From Nakamurella deserti (GTDB lineage: Bacteria; Actinomycetota; Actinomycetes; Mycobacteriales; Nakamurellaceae): a stretch of DNA of 64,000 bases. The translations under genes were made by a program, and so were the position numbers. The first letter of the stretch is position 1. Every line of letters begins with the position of its first letter. The stretch is from assembly GCF_003260015.1 (NCBI RefSeq), contig NZ_QCXS01000003.1, forward strand, positions 672,315-736,314, given 5' to 3'. Of this stretch, positions 31,663 through 39,943 are shown in pieces. The notes beneath the pieces are model-generated. The model did no database searches. It had not been told where the DNA came from and saw only the letters and a list, made by a program, of their open reading frames with translations.

Positions 31663-32739
31663 ATGGACGTGCGACGAAGGGCCGGGCGCCGGGTCTCCGG
31701 CGGGATGCGGGCACGGCTGACGACGGTGGTGCTGGGTGGACTGCTGCTCGTGTCGGCCTGCGGCTCCGGATCGGCGGCTCCGGGGTCGGGCCCGTCGGCT
31801 CCGCTCGGCACTCCGGTCTCGGCGGCGCCGTCGACCACCACCGGGACCGCCGGCGGCGAGGTGGTGGCGCCGCCGCTGACGACCGCGTCGGTGACGGCGG
31901 CGGAGACCGTGCCCGCCACGACGGCTGCCCCGGTGGAGCCGACCGCGCCACCGGAGGTGACCGAGGTGGCGGTGACCACCGCGACGCCGGTTCCGCTGCC
32001 GTCCCCGGAGCCGGCGCCCACCACCTCGATCTCCACGACGACCACCACCGCCGGCGCGCCGTCCCCGGTGGTGCAGGGTGACGGCGCCGGCCGGACGGTC
32101 GTTCTCGACCCCGGTCACAACGGGGCCAACGGGGCGAACCCGTCCATCGTCAACGCCGAGGTCGACGCGGGCTTCGGCCAGCGCAAGGCCTGCAACACCA
32201 CCGGCACCTCGACGGACGACGGCTACGCCGAACACCGCTTCACCTGGGCGGTGGCCCAGCGGGTGACCGCGCTGCTGGAGGCGCAGGGGGTGCGGGTCGT
32301 GCTGACCCGCGACTCCGACGACGGGGTGGGGCCGTGCGTGAACGAGCGTGCCCGGATCGGCAACGAGTCCGGGGCCGACGCGGTGGTGTCGATCCACGGC
32401 GACGGCTCGGCGCCCGGCGACCGCGGCTTCTACGCGATGACGTCGGAGCGGCTGCCCGCCGGCGAGGACGTCGGGGCGGCGTCCCGGACGCTCGCCGCCG
32501 CGGTGCGCGACGGTCTGGTGGCCGCCGGCGCCGAGCCCAGCAACTACCTGGGCTCCGAGGGACTGTGGGAACGGGACGATCTCGCCGGGCTGAACCTGTC
32601 ACAGGTGCCCACGACCATGCTGGAGCTGGGCAACATGCGCGACAGCGAGGACGCGGCGTTCATGACGTCCGACGCCGGGCAGGACCTGCTCGCCGCCGGC
32701 ATCGCGCAGGGCGTCCTGGACTACCTCGCGGCGGGCTGA
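31663..32739 (+). CDS. N-acetylmuramoyl-L-alanine amidase, lipoprotein (Rv3717/Ami1-like)
   Basis: A 358-aa zinc amidase that cuts the bond between muramic acid and L-Ala in peptidoglycan. The lipobox LLVSAC follows a positively charged N-terminus, then an 110-residue Thr/Pro linker. The Amidase_3 fold shows the zinc ligands in VLDPGHNGANGANP, the Glu in YAEHRFTWAVAQR, and VVSIHGDGSA; the catalytic Glu is in TMLELGNMRDSEDA. The Cys pair in ACNTTGTST and GPCVNERA recalls the disulfide of mycobacterial Rv3717. The start is uncertain between ATGs at 31618, 31663 and 31705. Confidence 0.9.
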   Translation: MDVRRRAGRRVSGGMRARLTTVVLGGLLLVSACGSGSAAPGSGPSAPLGTPVSAAPSTTTGTAGGEVVAPPLTTASVTAAETVPATTAAPVEPTAPPEVTEVAVTTATPVPLPSPEPAPTTSISTTTTTAGAPSPVVQGDGAGRTVVLDPGHNGANGANPSIVNAEVDAGFGQRKACNTTGTSTDDGYAEHRFTWAVAQRVTALLEAQGVRVVLTRDSDDGVGPCVNERARIGNESGADAVVSIHGDGSAPGDRGFYAMTSERLPAGEDVGAASRTLAAAVRDGLVAAGAEPSNYLGSEGLWERDDLAGLNLSQVPTTMLELGNMRDSEDAAFMTSDAGQDLLAAGIAQGVLDYLAAG

Positions 32740-32863
32740 CGCGCCGCCGTGTCGCGTCGGCCGTTCGGCGGCGGGAGCATCGGCGCCGGACCGGTGCGCC
32801 ACCCTGCCGATCCGCGGACGGCGGGCCGACCCGAGCGGCACCGGGTCCCCTTACGGTGGTCGC

Positions 32864-33394
32864 GTGAGCGATGACGGTGTGCCGGTGCAACGCCCCCGAC
32901 GGACCCGCAGCGCGGTCCGGGTGGTGCTGACCGACGAGGTGGGACGGGTGCTGCTGTTCGAGGATTCCGACCTCGGGGTGCCCGGGGCGCGCTGGTGGAT
33001 GACACCCGGCGGCGGCATCGACCCCGGCGAGACCGTCGGGCAGGCGGCGGTCCGGGAGTTGCGGGAGGAGACCGGTCTGGAGCTGCCCGAGGACCAGCTG
33101 CTGGGGCCGGTGGCGGTGCGGACGGTGTGGCACGGCTACTCCGACCAGATCGTCGAGCAGGCCGAGTGGTTCTTCCTCGTGTCGGTGCCCGCGTTCGTGG
33201 TCGACATCGCCGGCCACACCGAGGACGAGAAGGCGACCGTCCTGGGCCACCGTTGGTGGGAGCCGGCCCGGCTGGCGGCCGCCGCGGACCTCGTCTGGCC
33301 CGCCGACCTCGCCGCCATCGCCGCACTGCGCGACGCCCCGGACACCTGGCCGGTCGATCTGGGCACCGTCGAGGAGTCCATAGTCCCGATCTGA
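32864..33394 (+). CDS. NUDIX hydrolase
   Basis: A 176-aa pyrophosphohydrolase. The Nudix box is complete: G-G-G-I-D-P-G-E-T, seven residues, then RELREETGLEL. It acts on nucleoside diphosphates linked to another group; the exact substrate is not deducible. A -10-like TACGGT ends 9 nt upstream of the GTG start and no ribosome-binding site is seen, so the message may be leaderless. It stands alone between the amidase and a convergent regulator gene. Confidence 0.87.
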   Translation: MSDDGVPVQRPRRTRSAVRVVLTDEVGRVLLFEDSDLGVPGARWWMTPGGGIDPGETVGQAAVRELREETGLELPEDQLLGPVAVRTVWHGYSDQIVEQAEWFFLVSVPAFVVDIAGHTEDEKATVLGHRWWEPARLAAAADLVWPADLAAIAALRDAPDTWPVDLGTVEESIVPI

Positions 33395-33439
33395 GCGGGC
33401 CGCCCGTGTCGGCTGTCCGACGGTGGGCACCCCGTCCGG

Positions 33440-34321
33440 TCACGCGGAGTGCAGGCGCCGCCCCGCCGCCGGCCAGGCCACGACGCCGAGATCGTCGAGC
33501 ATCGCTGTGTACTCGCGCCGCGCGGCGGCCGCCGCGGCCGGCTCGGCGAGATCGGTCAGCGCCGCGACGAGGCGGCGCCACAGCCGGTCCTGGCACCGGT
33601 CCCATCGCAGGGCGGTCCGGGTGACCCGTACCACGTCACGCGGCCGCCCCGCCCGCGCGAACGCGTCCGCGAGTTCCGCGGCCACCCACGACGCCCGGGC
33701 CCGCACCCGGTCCCGCTCCTCGACCACCCACGCCGCCTCGCCCGCACCGGGCAGCAGGGTTCCGCCGTACGCGGCGAAGGCCGCCTCGAGCCGCTCCGTC
33801 CGGCCTTCCCGGCGACCGCCGCGGGCGTCCGCGGCGAGCTGGTCGAAGCGGCGGACGTCCGTGCCGTCGTGCGCGAGCACGAGACGGTAGCCGTCCCGGT
33901 CCCGGATGAGCGAGGGCCCGCCGGCCGCCGTGAGCATCGACCGCAGGGCACTCACACCGACCGCGACGCGGTGACGGACCCGGCCGGGTTCGGCGTCCGG
34001 CCAGAACCACTCGCCGAGCCGGGTGTCGGGTACCGCACGGCCGGCGTGCACGCACAGCGCCTGCAACAGCGCGTGATGCTGCGGGCGCAGCCCGGCCGAC
34101 CCCACCGGGACGCCGTCGATGCGCAGTTCGAACGCACCGAACAGCCGCACCCTGACGGCCGGACCGGTGCTGCCGCCGGCGTCCCGCCCCGGACGGTCGA
34201 ACGACCGCACCGCGCGTTCGTAGGCCGCCACCGCTTCGGGCAGCGCGCCGTCGGCCGCCAGCCGCCGGGCCATCGCGACCCAGGACGAAGCGTCCACCAC
34301 GGGATCGTCGGCACGACACAT
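33440..34321 (-). CDS. SARP/AfsR-type transcriptional regulator with BTAD domain
   Basis: A 293-aa regulator. After about 55 residues it has an OmpR-like winged-helix domain (VRLFGAFELRIDGVPVG, LQALCVHAGRAVPDTRLGEW) and then a bacterial transcriptional activation domain (RLEAAFAAYGGTLLPGAG, LADAFARAGRPRDVV). SARP proteins activate secondary metabolism or pathway genes, but no biosynthetic cluster is adjacent. The ATG at 34321 has GGAGG 8 nt upstream. It diverges from a 69-aa HTH-like protein. Confidence 0.82.
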   Translation of the reverse strand: MCRADDPVVDASSWVAMARRLAADGALPEAVAAYERAVRSFDRPGRDAGGSTGPAVRVRLFGAFELRIDGVPVGSAGLRPQHHALLQALCVHAGRAVPDTRLGEWFWPDAEPGRVRHRVAVGVSALRSMLTAAGGPSLIRDRDGYRLVLAHDGTDVRRFDQLAADARGGRREGRTERLEAAFAAYGGTLLPGAGEAAWVVEERDRVRARASWVAAELADAFARAGRPRDVVRVTRTALRWDRCQDRLWRRLVAALTDLAEPAAAAAARREYTAMLDDLGVVAWPAAGRRLHSA

Positions 34322-34415
34322 CGGCTGTCCTCCGGAGATGATGGGGACGCCCGATCGCGGTCCCACCAGTCCGAGGACCGCGCGCCGGCCGCAGATACGT
34401 CCCGGAGGACCGGAC

Positions 34416-34625
34416 ATGGAACAGGACCGCGCCGAGGCGCTCAGCGCCGTCGAGGCGGCGACGGCCGACCGGCGGGCCGCCGACGAGGCGGCCGCCGCGG
34501 CCCGGGACGTGCAGAGCGACGCCATCCGGCTGGCGTTGACCGCCGGTGTGCCGGCTGCGCGGCTCCGTGACGCCACCGGTTTCTCGCTGGCCCGGATCTA
34601 CCAGATCAGGGACGGCCGCCGCTGA
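34416..34625 (+). CDS. Small hypothetical protein with helix-turn-helix-like C-terminus
   Basis: A 69-aa, Ala-rich helical protein. The first half (EAATADRRAADEAAAAARD) looks like a coiled coil; the second half (LALTAGVPAARLRDATGFSL then ARIYQIRDGRR) resembles a short HTH as in phage- and plasmid-type small regulators. GGAGG lies 7 nt before ATG 34416, which is preferred to earlier in-frame starts. It diverges from the SARP gene. Similar small proteins are common in actinomycetes; function unknown. Confidence 0.7.
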   Translation: MEQDRAEALSAVEAATADRRAADEAAAAARDVQSDAIRLALTAGVPAARLRDATGFSLARIYQIRDGRR

Positions 34626-34698
34626 GCCGGCGGGGCCCGGTTAGGTTGGACTCCGCGCCGGTGCGGATCACGCCCCGGCGGGTGCGGGAGGAGCAGTC

Positions 34699-35922
34699 AT
34701 GGCCGAAGCAGTGATCGTGGCGACGGCGCGTTCGCCGATCGGGCGCGCGTTCAAGGGCTCACTGGCGGGGATCCGGGCCGACGACCTGATGACCCAGGTC
34801 GTGCAGGCGCTGCTCGACGAGGTACCGGCGCTGGACCCGACCACCGTGGACGACCTGTTCGTCGGCGCCTGGGACCAGGCCGGCGAGCACGCCGAGAACA
34901 TGGCCCGTCGGATCGCCGTCCAGCTCGGCTACGACCACCTGCCCGCCGTGATGGTCAACCGGGCCTGCGCGTCCAGCGTCCAGACCGCCCGGATGGCGGC
35001 CAACGCGATCGCCGCCGGTGACGGTGACGTGTTCATCTCCGGTGGGGTCGAGAGCATCTCGCGATACAGCCGCCAGACCCGTGTGGGCTCCGGCGATCCG
35101 GACCTGCAGAACCCGATGTTCCGGGCGGCGCAGGAGGTCTCGGAGTCCTACGTGGACAGCAACGAGACCTGGCACGACCCCCGCACCGAAGGGCAGCTGC
35201 CCGACATCTACCTGGCGATGGGCCAGACCGCGGAGAACGTCGCCACCTACTGCGGGGTGACCCGCGAGGAGCAGGACGCCTTCGCGCTGGCTTCCCAGCA
35301 ACGGGCGGCGGCGGCCGTCGCCGACGGCTTCTTCGCCCGCGAGATCACCCCGATCATGCTGCCGGACGGTTCGGCGGTCACCACCGACGACTCCCCCCGC
35401 CCGTCGACCACCGCGGACGGGCTGGCCGCGCTGAAGCCGGTGTTCCGCGCGCAGGGCACCATCACCGCCGGGAACGCCTGTCCGCTCAACGACGGCGCCG
35501 CGGCGGTGCTGATCATGAGCGACGTGCGCGCCCGGGAACTCGGCCTCACGCCGCTGGCCCGCATCGTGGCGACCGCGGCGTCGGCGCTGTCGCCGGAGAT
35601 CATGGGCCTCGGACCGGTCGACGCGACCCGCCGGGTGCTGGCGAAGGCGGGCCTGGGCGTCGACGACATCGACCTGTTCGAGATCAACGAGGCCTTCGCC
35701 GCCCAGGTCATCCCGAGCTACCGGCAGCTCGGCATCGACCCGGCGAAGCTCAACGTGCACGGCGGCGCGATCGCCCTGGGGCATCCGTTCGGTTCCACCG
35801 GCGCCCGCATCATGACCACCCTGATCAACGGGCTGCGGTCCCGCGACGAGCAGTTCGGCGTGGAGACGATGTGCGTCGGCGGCGGGCAGGGCATGGCCAT
35901 CGTGCTGGAGCGGCTCAGCTGA
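34699..35922 (+). CDS. Acetyl-CoA C-acyltransferase (thiolase, FadA-like)
   Basis: A 407-aa thiolase. Nucleophilic Cys90 is in [11 protein letters not shown]; the active-site His is in [16 protein letters not shown] and the second Cys in [10 protein letters not shown]. The [16 protein letters not shown] helix is also conserved. It catalyses thiolytic cleavage of 3-ketoacyl-CoA in beta-oxidation, or the reverse. GGAGGAG precedes the ATG. No other fatty-acid gene is adjacent, so the specific pathway is open. Confidence 0.93.
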   Translation: MAEAVIVATARSPIGRAFKGSLAGIRADDLMTQVVQALLDEVPALDPTTVDDLFVGAWDQAGEHAENMARRIAVQLGYDHLPAVMVNRACASSVQTARMAANAIAAGDGDVFISGGVESISRYSRQTRVGSGDPDLQNPMFRAAQEVSESYVDSNETWHDPRTEGQLPDIYLAMGQTAENVATYCGVTREEQDAFALASQQRAAAAVADGFFAREITPIMLPDGSAVTTDDSPRPSTTADGLAALKPVFRAQGTITAGNACPLNDGAAAVLIMSDVRARELGLTPLARIVATAASALSPEIMGLGPVDATRRVLAKAGLGVDDIDLFEINEAFAAQVIPSYRQLGIDPAKLNVHGGAIALGHPFGSTGARIMTTLINGLRSRDEQFGVETMCVGGGQGMAIVLERLS

Positions 35923-35932
35923 CCTGCGGTGT

Positions 35933-36373
35933 TCACGCCGGATCGGCGTCGTCCGGTTGCAGCGCGGCCGTACAGGCGGTCAGGTCACCGAACAGCGCCC
36001 GCTGGCGTTCCGGCGACAGACCGGCGAGCATCCGGCGTTCCACCGCGGCGACGCGGGTCGAGGCGTCGGTCAGCAGGGTGCGCCCGACGGGGGTGACGAC
36101 CGCCCGCTGGTGACGTCCGGCCCCTTCGATCCGGATCAGGCCCGCGTCGGCGAGTCCGGCGAGCAGCTGATGGGTGGCCTGCCGGGTGACGAACACCCCG
36201 CGGGCCAGCTCCGCGTTGGTCAGGCCGGCGCGTTGCACCAGCAGTTCCAGCGCCGCGTACTGAGCGACGCTCAGTCCACAGTCGCGCAGGGTCGCATCCA
36301 TCGCCGTCCGCAGCGCGGTGGCCGCCCGCTTCAGCGCGTATCCGATCGAGGTCGGCAGATCGACTTGACTCAC
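35933..36373 (-). CDS. MarR-family regulator
   Basis: A 146-aa winged-helix repressor: [40 protein letters not shown] (recognition helix) and a basic wing [18 protein letters not shown]. The GTG at 36373 directly abuts a 14-bp palindrome and a second one follows 14 nt later, both in the gap to the divergent VOC gene. It probably represses itself and the VOC gene; the inducer is unknown. Alternative upstream starts would read through the operators. Confidence 0.88.
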   Translation of the reverse strand: MSQVDLPTSIGYALKRAATALRTAMDATLRDCGLSVAQYAALELLVQRAGLTNAELARGVFVTRQATHQLLAGLADAGLIRIEGAGRHQRAVVTPVGRTLLTDASTRVAAVERRMLAGLSPERQRALFGDLTACTAALQPDDADPA

Positions 36374-36414
36374 GTCAAGATCTTGACATAGTTTCCGGAC
36401 GTCAAGTCCTTGAC
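36374..36414. promoter_or_regulatory. Paired palindromic MarR operators
   Basis: GTCAAGATCTTGAC (36374-36387) is a perfect 14-bp palindrome. GTCAAGTCCTTGAC (36401-36414) has the same GTCAAG/CTTGAC arms around TC. The two centres are 27 bp apart in the intergenic space of the divergent MarR and VOC genes, positioned to block both promoters. The downstream site ends 17 nt before the VOC ATG. Confidence 0.75.
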
Positions 36415-36431
36415 GAACGAGAGGAACCATC

Positions 36432-36806
36432 ATGACCCAGCCCACGGTGACCGGCCCCAGCTTCCTGGCCCTGCAGGTCCGCGACGTCGAGGCGGCGGCG
36501 ACGTTCTACGAGAGCCGGCTGGGCCTCGTCCGGGCGCCGCAGTCACCTCCGGGCGCCGTCGTCTTCGCCACCGCTCCTGTCGCGTTCGCCGTCCGGACCC
36601 CCTTGCCCGGAACCGATCTCGGCAGTGGCCGCCCGGGCCTGGGGGTCGCTCTGTGGATGGCGTCCACCGACACCCAGGGTGTCCACGACCGACTGGAGGC
36701 CGACGGGGTCGAGATCGTCACGCCGCCGTTCCCCGGCCCGTTCGGCCTGACCTTCGTCTTCCGCGACCTCGACGGCTACGCCGTGACGATCCACGACGCC
36801 GCCTGA
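36432..36806 (+). CDS. VOC-family (glyoxalase-like) protein
   Basis: A 124-aa protein with a vicinal oxygen chelate fold: FLALQVRDVEAAATFYESRL at the start and GLTFVFRDLDGYAVTIHDA at the end, the paired beta-alpha-beta modules. Family members bind metals or small toxic compounds such as dioxygenase substrates or antibiotics. The gene has GAGAGGAA upstream of its ATG and lies under apparent MarR control, which suggests a detoxification role. Its substrate cannot be inferred. Confidence 0.85.
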   Translation: MTQPTVTGPSFLALQVRDVEAAATFYESRLGLVRAPQSPPGAVVFATAPVAFAVRTPLPGTDLGSGRPGLGVALWMASTDTQGVHDRLEADGVEIVTPPFPGPFGLTFVFRDLDGYAVTIHDAA

Positions 36807-36927
36807 CGGCCGGTCAGCGAACCGCTCGCCGCCCGGACTCGCACAGCGGCGCCGGCGGCGCACCCACCGACCCGGCACAGCGGCCGGCGGGGCCGGCGCT
36901 GCGCGCCGGGGGCCAGCTGAGCCCCGC

Positions 36928-38499
36928 TCAGTGCATGCCGAGCCGGGCGAGCGGCTCCACCAGTTCCCGCTCCTCGTACGACAGGTGCGACAGCAGCGTG
37001 TCGGTGAGCAGGTCCATCGCCGCCCGCAGCTCGTCCATCCCGGTCGGCGTCGACACCAGTGCCACCAGCGCCCGGTCGACGCCCTCCAGCACCTCGTGGA
37101 TGACGAGGTGCTCCTGCTGCAGCCGGTCCACCACCGGCGCGAGCCTCGGATCGGCCCGCTCGAGGTGGGGCAGCATCGACTGGTCCTCGATGGTGTGGTG
37201 GGTGGTCACCACCCGGCAGTAGGACTCGCAGTAGGTGCCGAGCGTCCAGTTGTTCTGCCGCATCGTCATCGTGTTGAGGTGCGACCGGGCGGCGCCGACG
37301 CCCAGCGACCCGGCGGCGACCTGCTCGACGAGGTCCTGCACCTGGGCGAGCTCGGCCCGCAGATGGTCGTGGATGTCGATCAGGTGCTGACCGCCGACGA
37401 GCTCCTGCCGGGTGTAGCGGCGGGCCGGGTCGGGCGCCGGGCCGGTGGGGCGGGCGGCCTCGTCCCACACCCGGCGCGAGCTGCGGCGGACACCGTCGTC
37501 CGGAGTGGGCACGACGGCGAATCCGGTGCCGGCGTGGCGGCTCTGGACCAGCGGCGCCGGCCCCGCCGCCGGGACCGGGGCGGGCGGCACCGGGGCCGCC
37601 GGGACCGGGGCGGTCCGCTCGGCCGCGACCAGCTCGCGCACCGCGGGCGCTACCTCGGCGGCGAAGCGACGCAGGTCGTCGGGATCGTCGGTGCCCAGGA
37701 TGAACGTGCTGATGCCGTCCTCGAGCGCCCATCGGGTCAGGTCGTCCACCCACCGGGCGGCCGGACCCTGCAGCGGCCCCGTCCCCGACCCGGTGAAGCT
37801 GCCGGACACGTTGAGCAGCCGCCGGACCGCCGACGGCGAGCGACCGGCGGCGGCGGCCGCCTCGTCGATGCGGAGGTTGCCGGCGGCCAGGTCACCGTCG
37901 GCGAGATAGCCGAGCGACGGCAGCCAGCCGTCGGCCACCCGGCCGGTCAGCTGCAGCATCCGCGGCTTGTAGGCCCCCAGCCAGATCCCGATGTCGTGCG
38001 CCGGCGCCGGGCCGCGCTTGGCCCCGTGCACGCGGTGGAAGTCGCCGTCGACCCGCACGCCGCCGCGGGTGTCGGTGTCCCAGATCCGGCGGATGATCTC
38101 AATCGCCTCGGCGAGCGCCTGCACGGCGTCGGCCGGCGTGAGCCGCTGCCCACCCATCGCCTCGATGGCGTCCCAGAACGCGCCGGCGCCCAGGCCCAGC
38201 TCGACGCGGCCGCCGCTGAGCAGGTCCAGCGACGCGGCACTGCGGGCCAGCACGGCCGGCGGCCGCAGCGGCAGGTTGAGCACGTTGGCGCTGACCGCGA
38301 CCCGCTCGGTGCGCGCCGCCACGACGCTGAGCAGCGTCCAGGTGTCGAGGAAGCCGGGCTGGTACGGATGGTCCTGGAAGGTGACCAGGTCCAGGCCCAC
38401 CTGCTCGCAGAGCATCGCCAGCGAAACCGTCTGTTCGGGCGTTCCCGCCGACGGGGTGAGGAACGAACCGAAGGCCAGGTCGTGGCCGTAGTCGGTCAT
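36928..38499 (-). CDS. Fusion: luciferase-like flavin-dependent oxidoreductase plus hemerythrin HHE domain
   Basis: A 523-aa two-domain protein. Residues 1-300 form an LLM-class oxidoreductase (FGSFLTPSAGTPEQTV, SGGRVELGLGAGAFWDAIEA, HDIGIWLGAYKPRMLQL) of the F420/FMN type. A Pro/Ala-rich linker (about 300-375) leads to a hemerythrin-like four-helix bundle with di-iron ligand candidates in HLIDIHDHLRAEL, THHTIEDQSMLPHLER, EHLVIHEVLEGVD and LLSHLSYEERELVEPL. The HHE domain may sense or deliver O2, NO or redox state. ATG has GGAG 7 nt upstream. A MarR gene diverges from it but is frameshifted. The catalytic substrate is unknown. Confidence 0.87.
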   Translation of the reverse strand: MTDYGHDLAFGSFLTPSAGTPEQTVSLAMLCEQVGLDLVTFQDHPYQPGFLDTWTLLSVVAARTERVAVSANVLNLPLRPPAVLARSAASLDLLSGGRVELGLGAGAFWDAIEAMGGQRLTPADAVQALAEAIEIIRRIWDTDTRGGVRVDGDFHRVHGAKRGPAPAHDIGIWLGAYKPRMLQLTGRVADGWLPSLGYLADGDLAAGNLRIDEAAAAAGRSPSAVRRLLNVSGSFTGSGTGPLQGPAARWVDDLTRWALEDGISTFILGTDDPDDLRRFAAEVAPAVRELVAAERTAPVPAAPVPPAPVPAAGPAPLVQSRHAGTGFAVVPTPDDGVRRSSRRVWDEAARPTGPAPDPARRYTRQELVGGQHLIDIHDHLRAELAQVQDLVEQVAAGSLGVGAARSHLNTMTMRQNNWTLGTYCESYCRVVTTHHTIEDQSMLPHLERADPRLAPVVDRLQQEHLVIHEVLEGVDRALVALVSTPTGMDELRAAMDLLTDTLLSHLSYEERELVEPLARLGMH

Positions 38500-38561
38500 C
38501 GCGGAACTCCGGAGGGGTCGAGCGTCCGTCCGACAGTGATGCCGGACAGATCGTCTATCGG

Positions 38562-38574
38562 ACAGATGATCTGT
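38562..38574. promoter_or_regulatory. Inverted repeat between LLM-hemerythrin and MarR genes
   Basis: ACAGATGATCTGT is a 13-bp perfect inverted repeat (ACAGAT, one spacer base, ATCTGT). A partial upstream copy GACAGATC starts at 38545. Located in the 97-bp divergent gap, it is a likely target of the adjacent MarR-type regulator. Confidence 0.55.
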
Positions 38575-38596
38575 TCAGCACGCCACCCTACGACCA

Positions 38597-39083
38597 TGAA
38601 CTCCGGCGCCCCCCTGGACGACGACCTCGGCTGGATGCTGGGTGTGGCGTTCCGGGCCTACGCCCGCGCGTCCGAGGATGCCTCCGCGATCTGCCGGGCG
38701 GCCCCCGTGGCTACCAGATCCTGAGCACGGCCTGCGGTGAGCACCCCCGCAACCAGGGGGCGATCGCCGAGGATCTGGGGATCGACCGGACGGTCCTGAC
38801 CTACCTCATCGACGACCTGGAACGGCAGGGCCTGGTGGTGCGCCGACCCGACCCGGCCGACCGGCGGAGCCGGCTCATCACCGCCACGCCCGCCGGACGC
38901 ATGGCCTGGGAGGACCGCCGGGACGCGCTGCGGGAGGTCGAGAACCAGCTGCTGGCCCCCTTGAGTGCCACCGAGTCGGCCGGTCTCCGCGCGGCGCTGC
39001 GGGCGCTGGCCTGCCGTGTGCAGCAGTCCGACCCGATGACCGACCTGTGCGCGGCGGTCCGCGAGGGCGACAGCGCCCGTTGA
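38597..39083 (+). pseudogene. MarR-family regulator interrupted by a one-base frameshift
   Basis: Translation from ATG 38597 gives LGWMLGVAFRAYARASEDA, normal for a MarR N-terminus, then runs out of homology and stops at 38724. The homologous sequence resumes one frame over from about 38682: LRDLPGGPRGYQILSTACGE, then IAEDLGIDRTVLTYLIDDLE and RQGLVVRRPDPADRRSRLI, to a stop at 39083. One extra C in the run GAGGATGCCTCCGC (near 38681) would restore a single frame of about 162 aa. It is either a true recent mutation or a sequencing error in a C run. The HTH and wing are otherwise intact. Confidence 0.85.
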
Positions 39084-39087
39084 CCGG

Positions 39088-39561
39088 TCAGCCGGTCGCG
39101 CGGGCGTAGGCCGCGAGGTGCGACGGCCGGCCCCCGGGTCCGGCCACCGCGTCCCGCAACGGCTCCCAGCCGTCGCCGTGCCGGTCGATCCGGTCGTGTA
39201 CCAGCTCGACTCTGGTGCCGGCGCCGGTCGGCGTGAAGGTCACGGTGACGCGGCTGGTCGGCGCATCCGGTGCCGGCACCGCCCAGTCCGGTCCGATCGG
39301 CCAGCTGAAGGCGAAGACCTCGTCGGGCTCCCACCGCAGCACGCGGCCCCCGTCGCACGTGCGGCCGTCGACGGTGCGTTCACGGACGGCGCCCCCCACG
39401 CGCGGCTCGATCCAGACCTCGGCCGGCTCGCCGTCGAGGAGATGGTGGCCCCGGTTCCACCAGGTGTCCAGGCCTGCGGTGAAGACCGCGAACGCGCGGG
39501 CCGGCGGCACCGGGACGTCGACCGCGGTGCGCACGACGTCGACGGACGGATCGGCGTTCAT
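39088..39561 (-). CDS. SRPBCC/AHSA1-like domain protein
   Basis: A 157-aa START/SRPBCC-fold protein of the AHSA1 type: VDVPVPPARAFAVFTAGLDT, then WWNRGHHLL, VGGAVRERTVDGR and VTFTPTGAGTRVELVHDRID. The fold encloses a hydrophobic cavity; many members pair with an ArsR-type regulator, as here, where the start overlaps the regulator's stop by 4 bp (ATGA). Function unknown, possibly a ligand binder coupled to regulation. Confidence 0.87.
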   Translation of the reverse strand: MNADPSVDVVRTAVDVPVPPARAFAVFTAGLDTWWNRGHHLLDGEPAEVWIEPRVGGAVRERTVDGRTCDGGRVLRWEPDEVFAFSWPIGPDWAVPAPDAPTSRVTVTFTPTGAGTRVELVHDRIDRHGDGWEPLRDAVAGPGGRPSHLAAYARATG

Positions 39562-39911
39562 CCGGGCTCCTCGGAACGGACGGCGGCGGACCCGCCGGCC
39601 GCGGCGCCGGGGGTGTCGGCGATGACGGTCGCGGCGAAGTCGGCCAGGGCGGCGGTCCAGAACCGGTCGGAGTACGCCCGTAGCGCGCCCACCCCGGCGA
39701 GGTCGACCGCGTCGATCCTCCGGGTTCCGCGGGCCGTGGCCGACACCAGGCCGGCGTCCCGCAGCACCCGGAGGTGCTGCGAGACAGCGGGCCTGGACAC
39801 CGGCATCAGGGCGGCGAGGCTCCCCACCGAATGGGGGGCCTCGGCGAGGGTCTCGAAGATCCGCCGTCGGGTCGGGTCCGCCAGCGCTTCGAAACCGGCT
39901 TGAACCACCAC
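39558..39911 (-). CDS. ArsR-family transcriptional regulator
   Basis: A 117-aa winged-helix regulator: FEALADPTRRRIFETLAEAP, LAALMPVSRPAVSQHLRVLR (HTH recognition) and DAGLVSATARGTRRIDAVD. No Cys-rich metal site is present, so metal sensing is unlikely; this is the SdpR-like subgroup usually coupled to an SRPBCC gene, as found immediately downstream. The GTG start at 39911 is 33 nt from the permease stop codon on the same strand. Confidence 0.9.
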   Translation of the reverse strand: MVVQAGFEALADPTRRRIFETLAEAPHSVGSLAALMPVSRPAVSQHLRVLRDAGLVSATARGTRRIDAVDLAGVGALRAYSDRFWTAALADFAATVIADTPGAAAGGSAAVRSEEPG

Positions 39912-39943
39912 ATCGGTGAGCTACGACTTACCGACGACTTCTG

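Noticed and set aside
33440-34570. Secondary-metabolite cluster suggested by the SARP-like regulator
   Set aside because: No biosynthetic enzymes (PKS, NRPS, terpene or RiPP genes) are adjacent; neighbours are a NUDIX gene and a thiolase.
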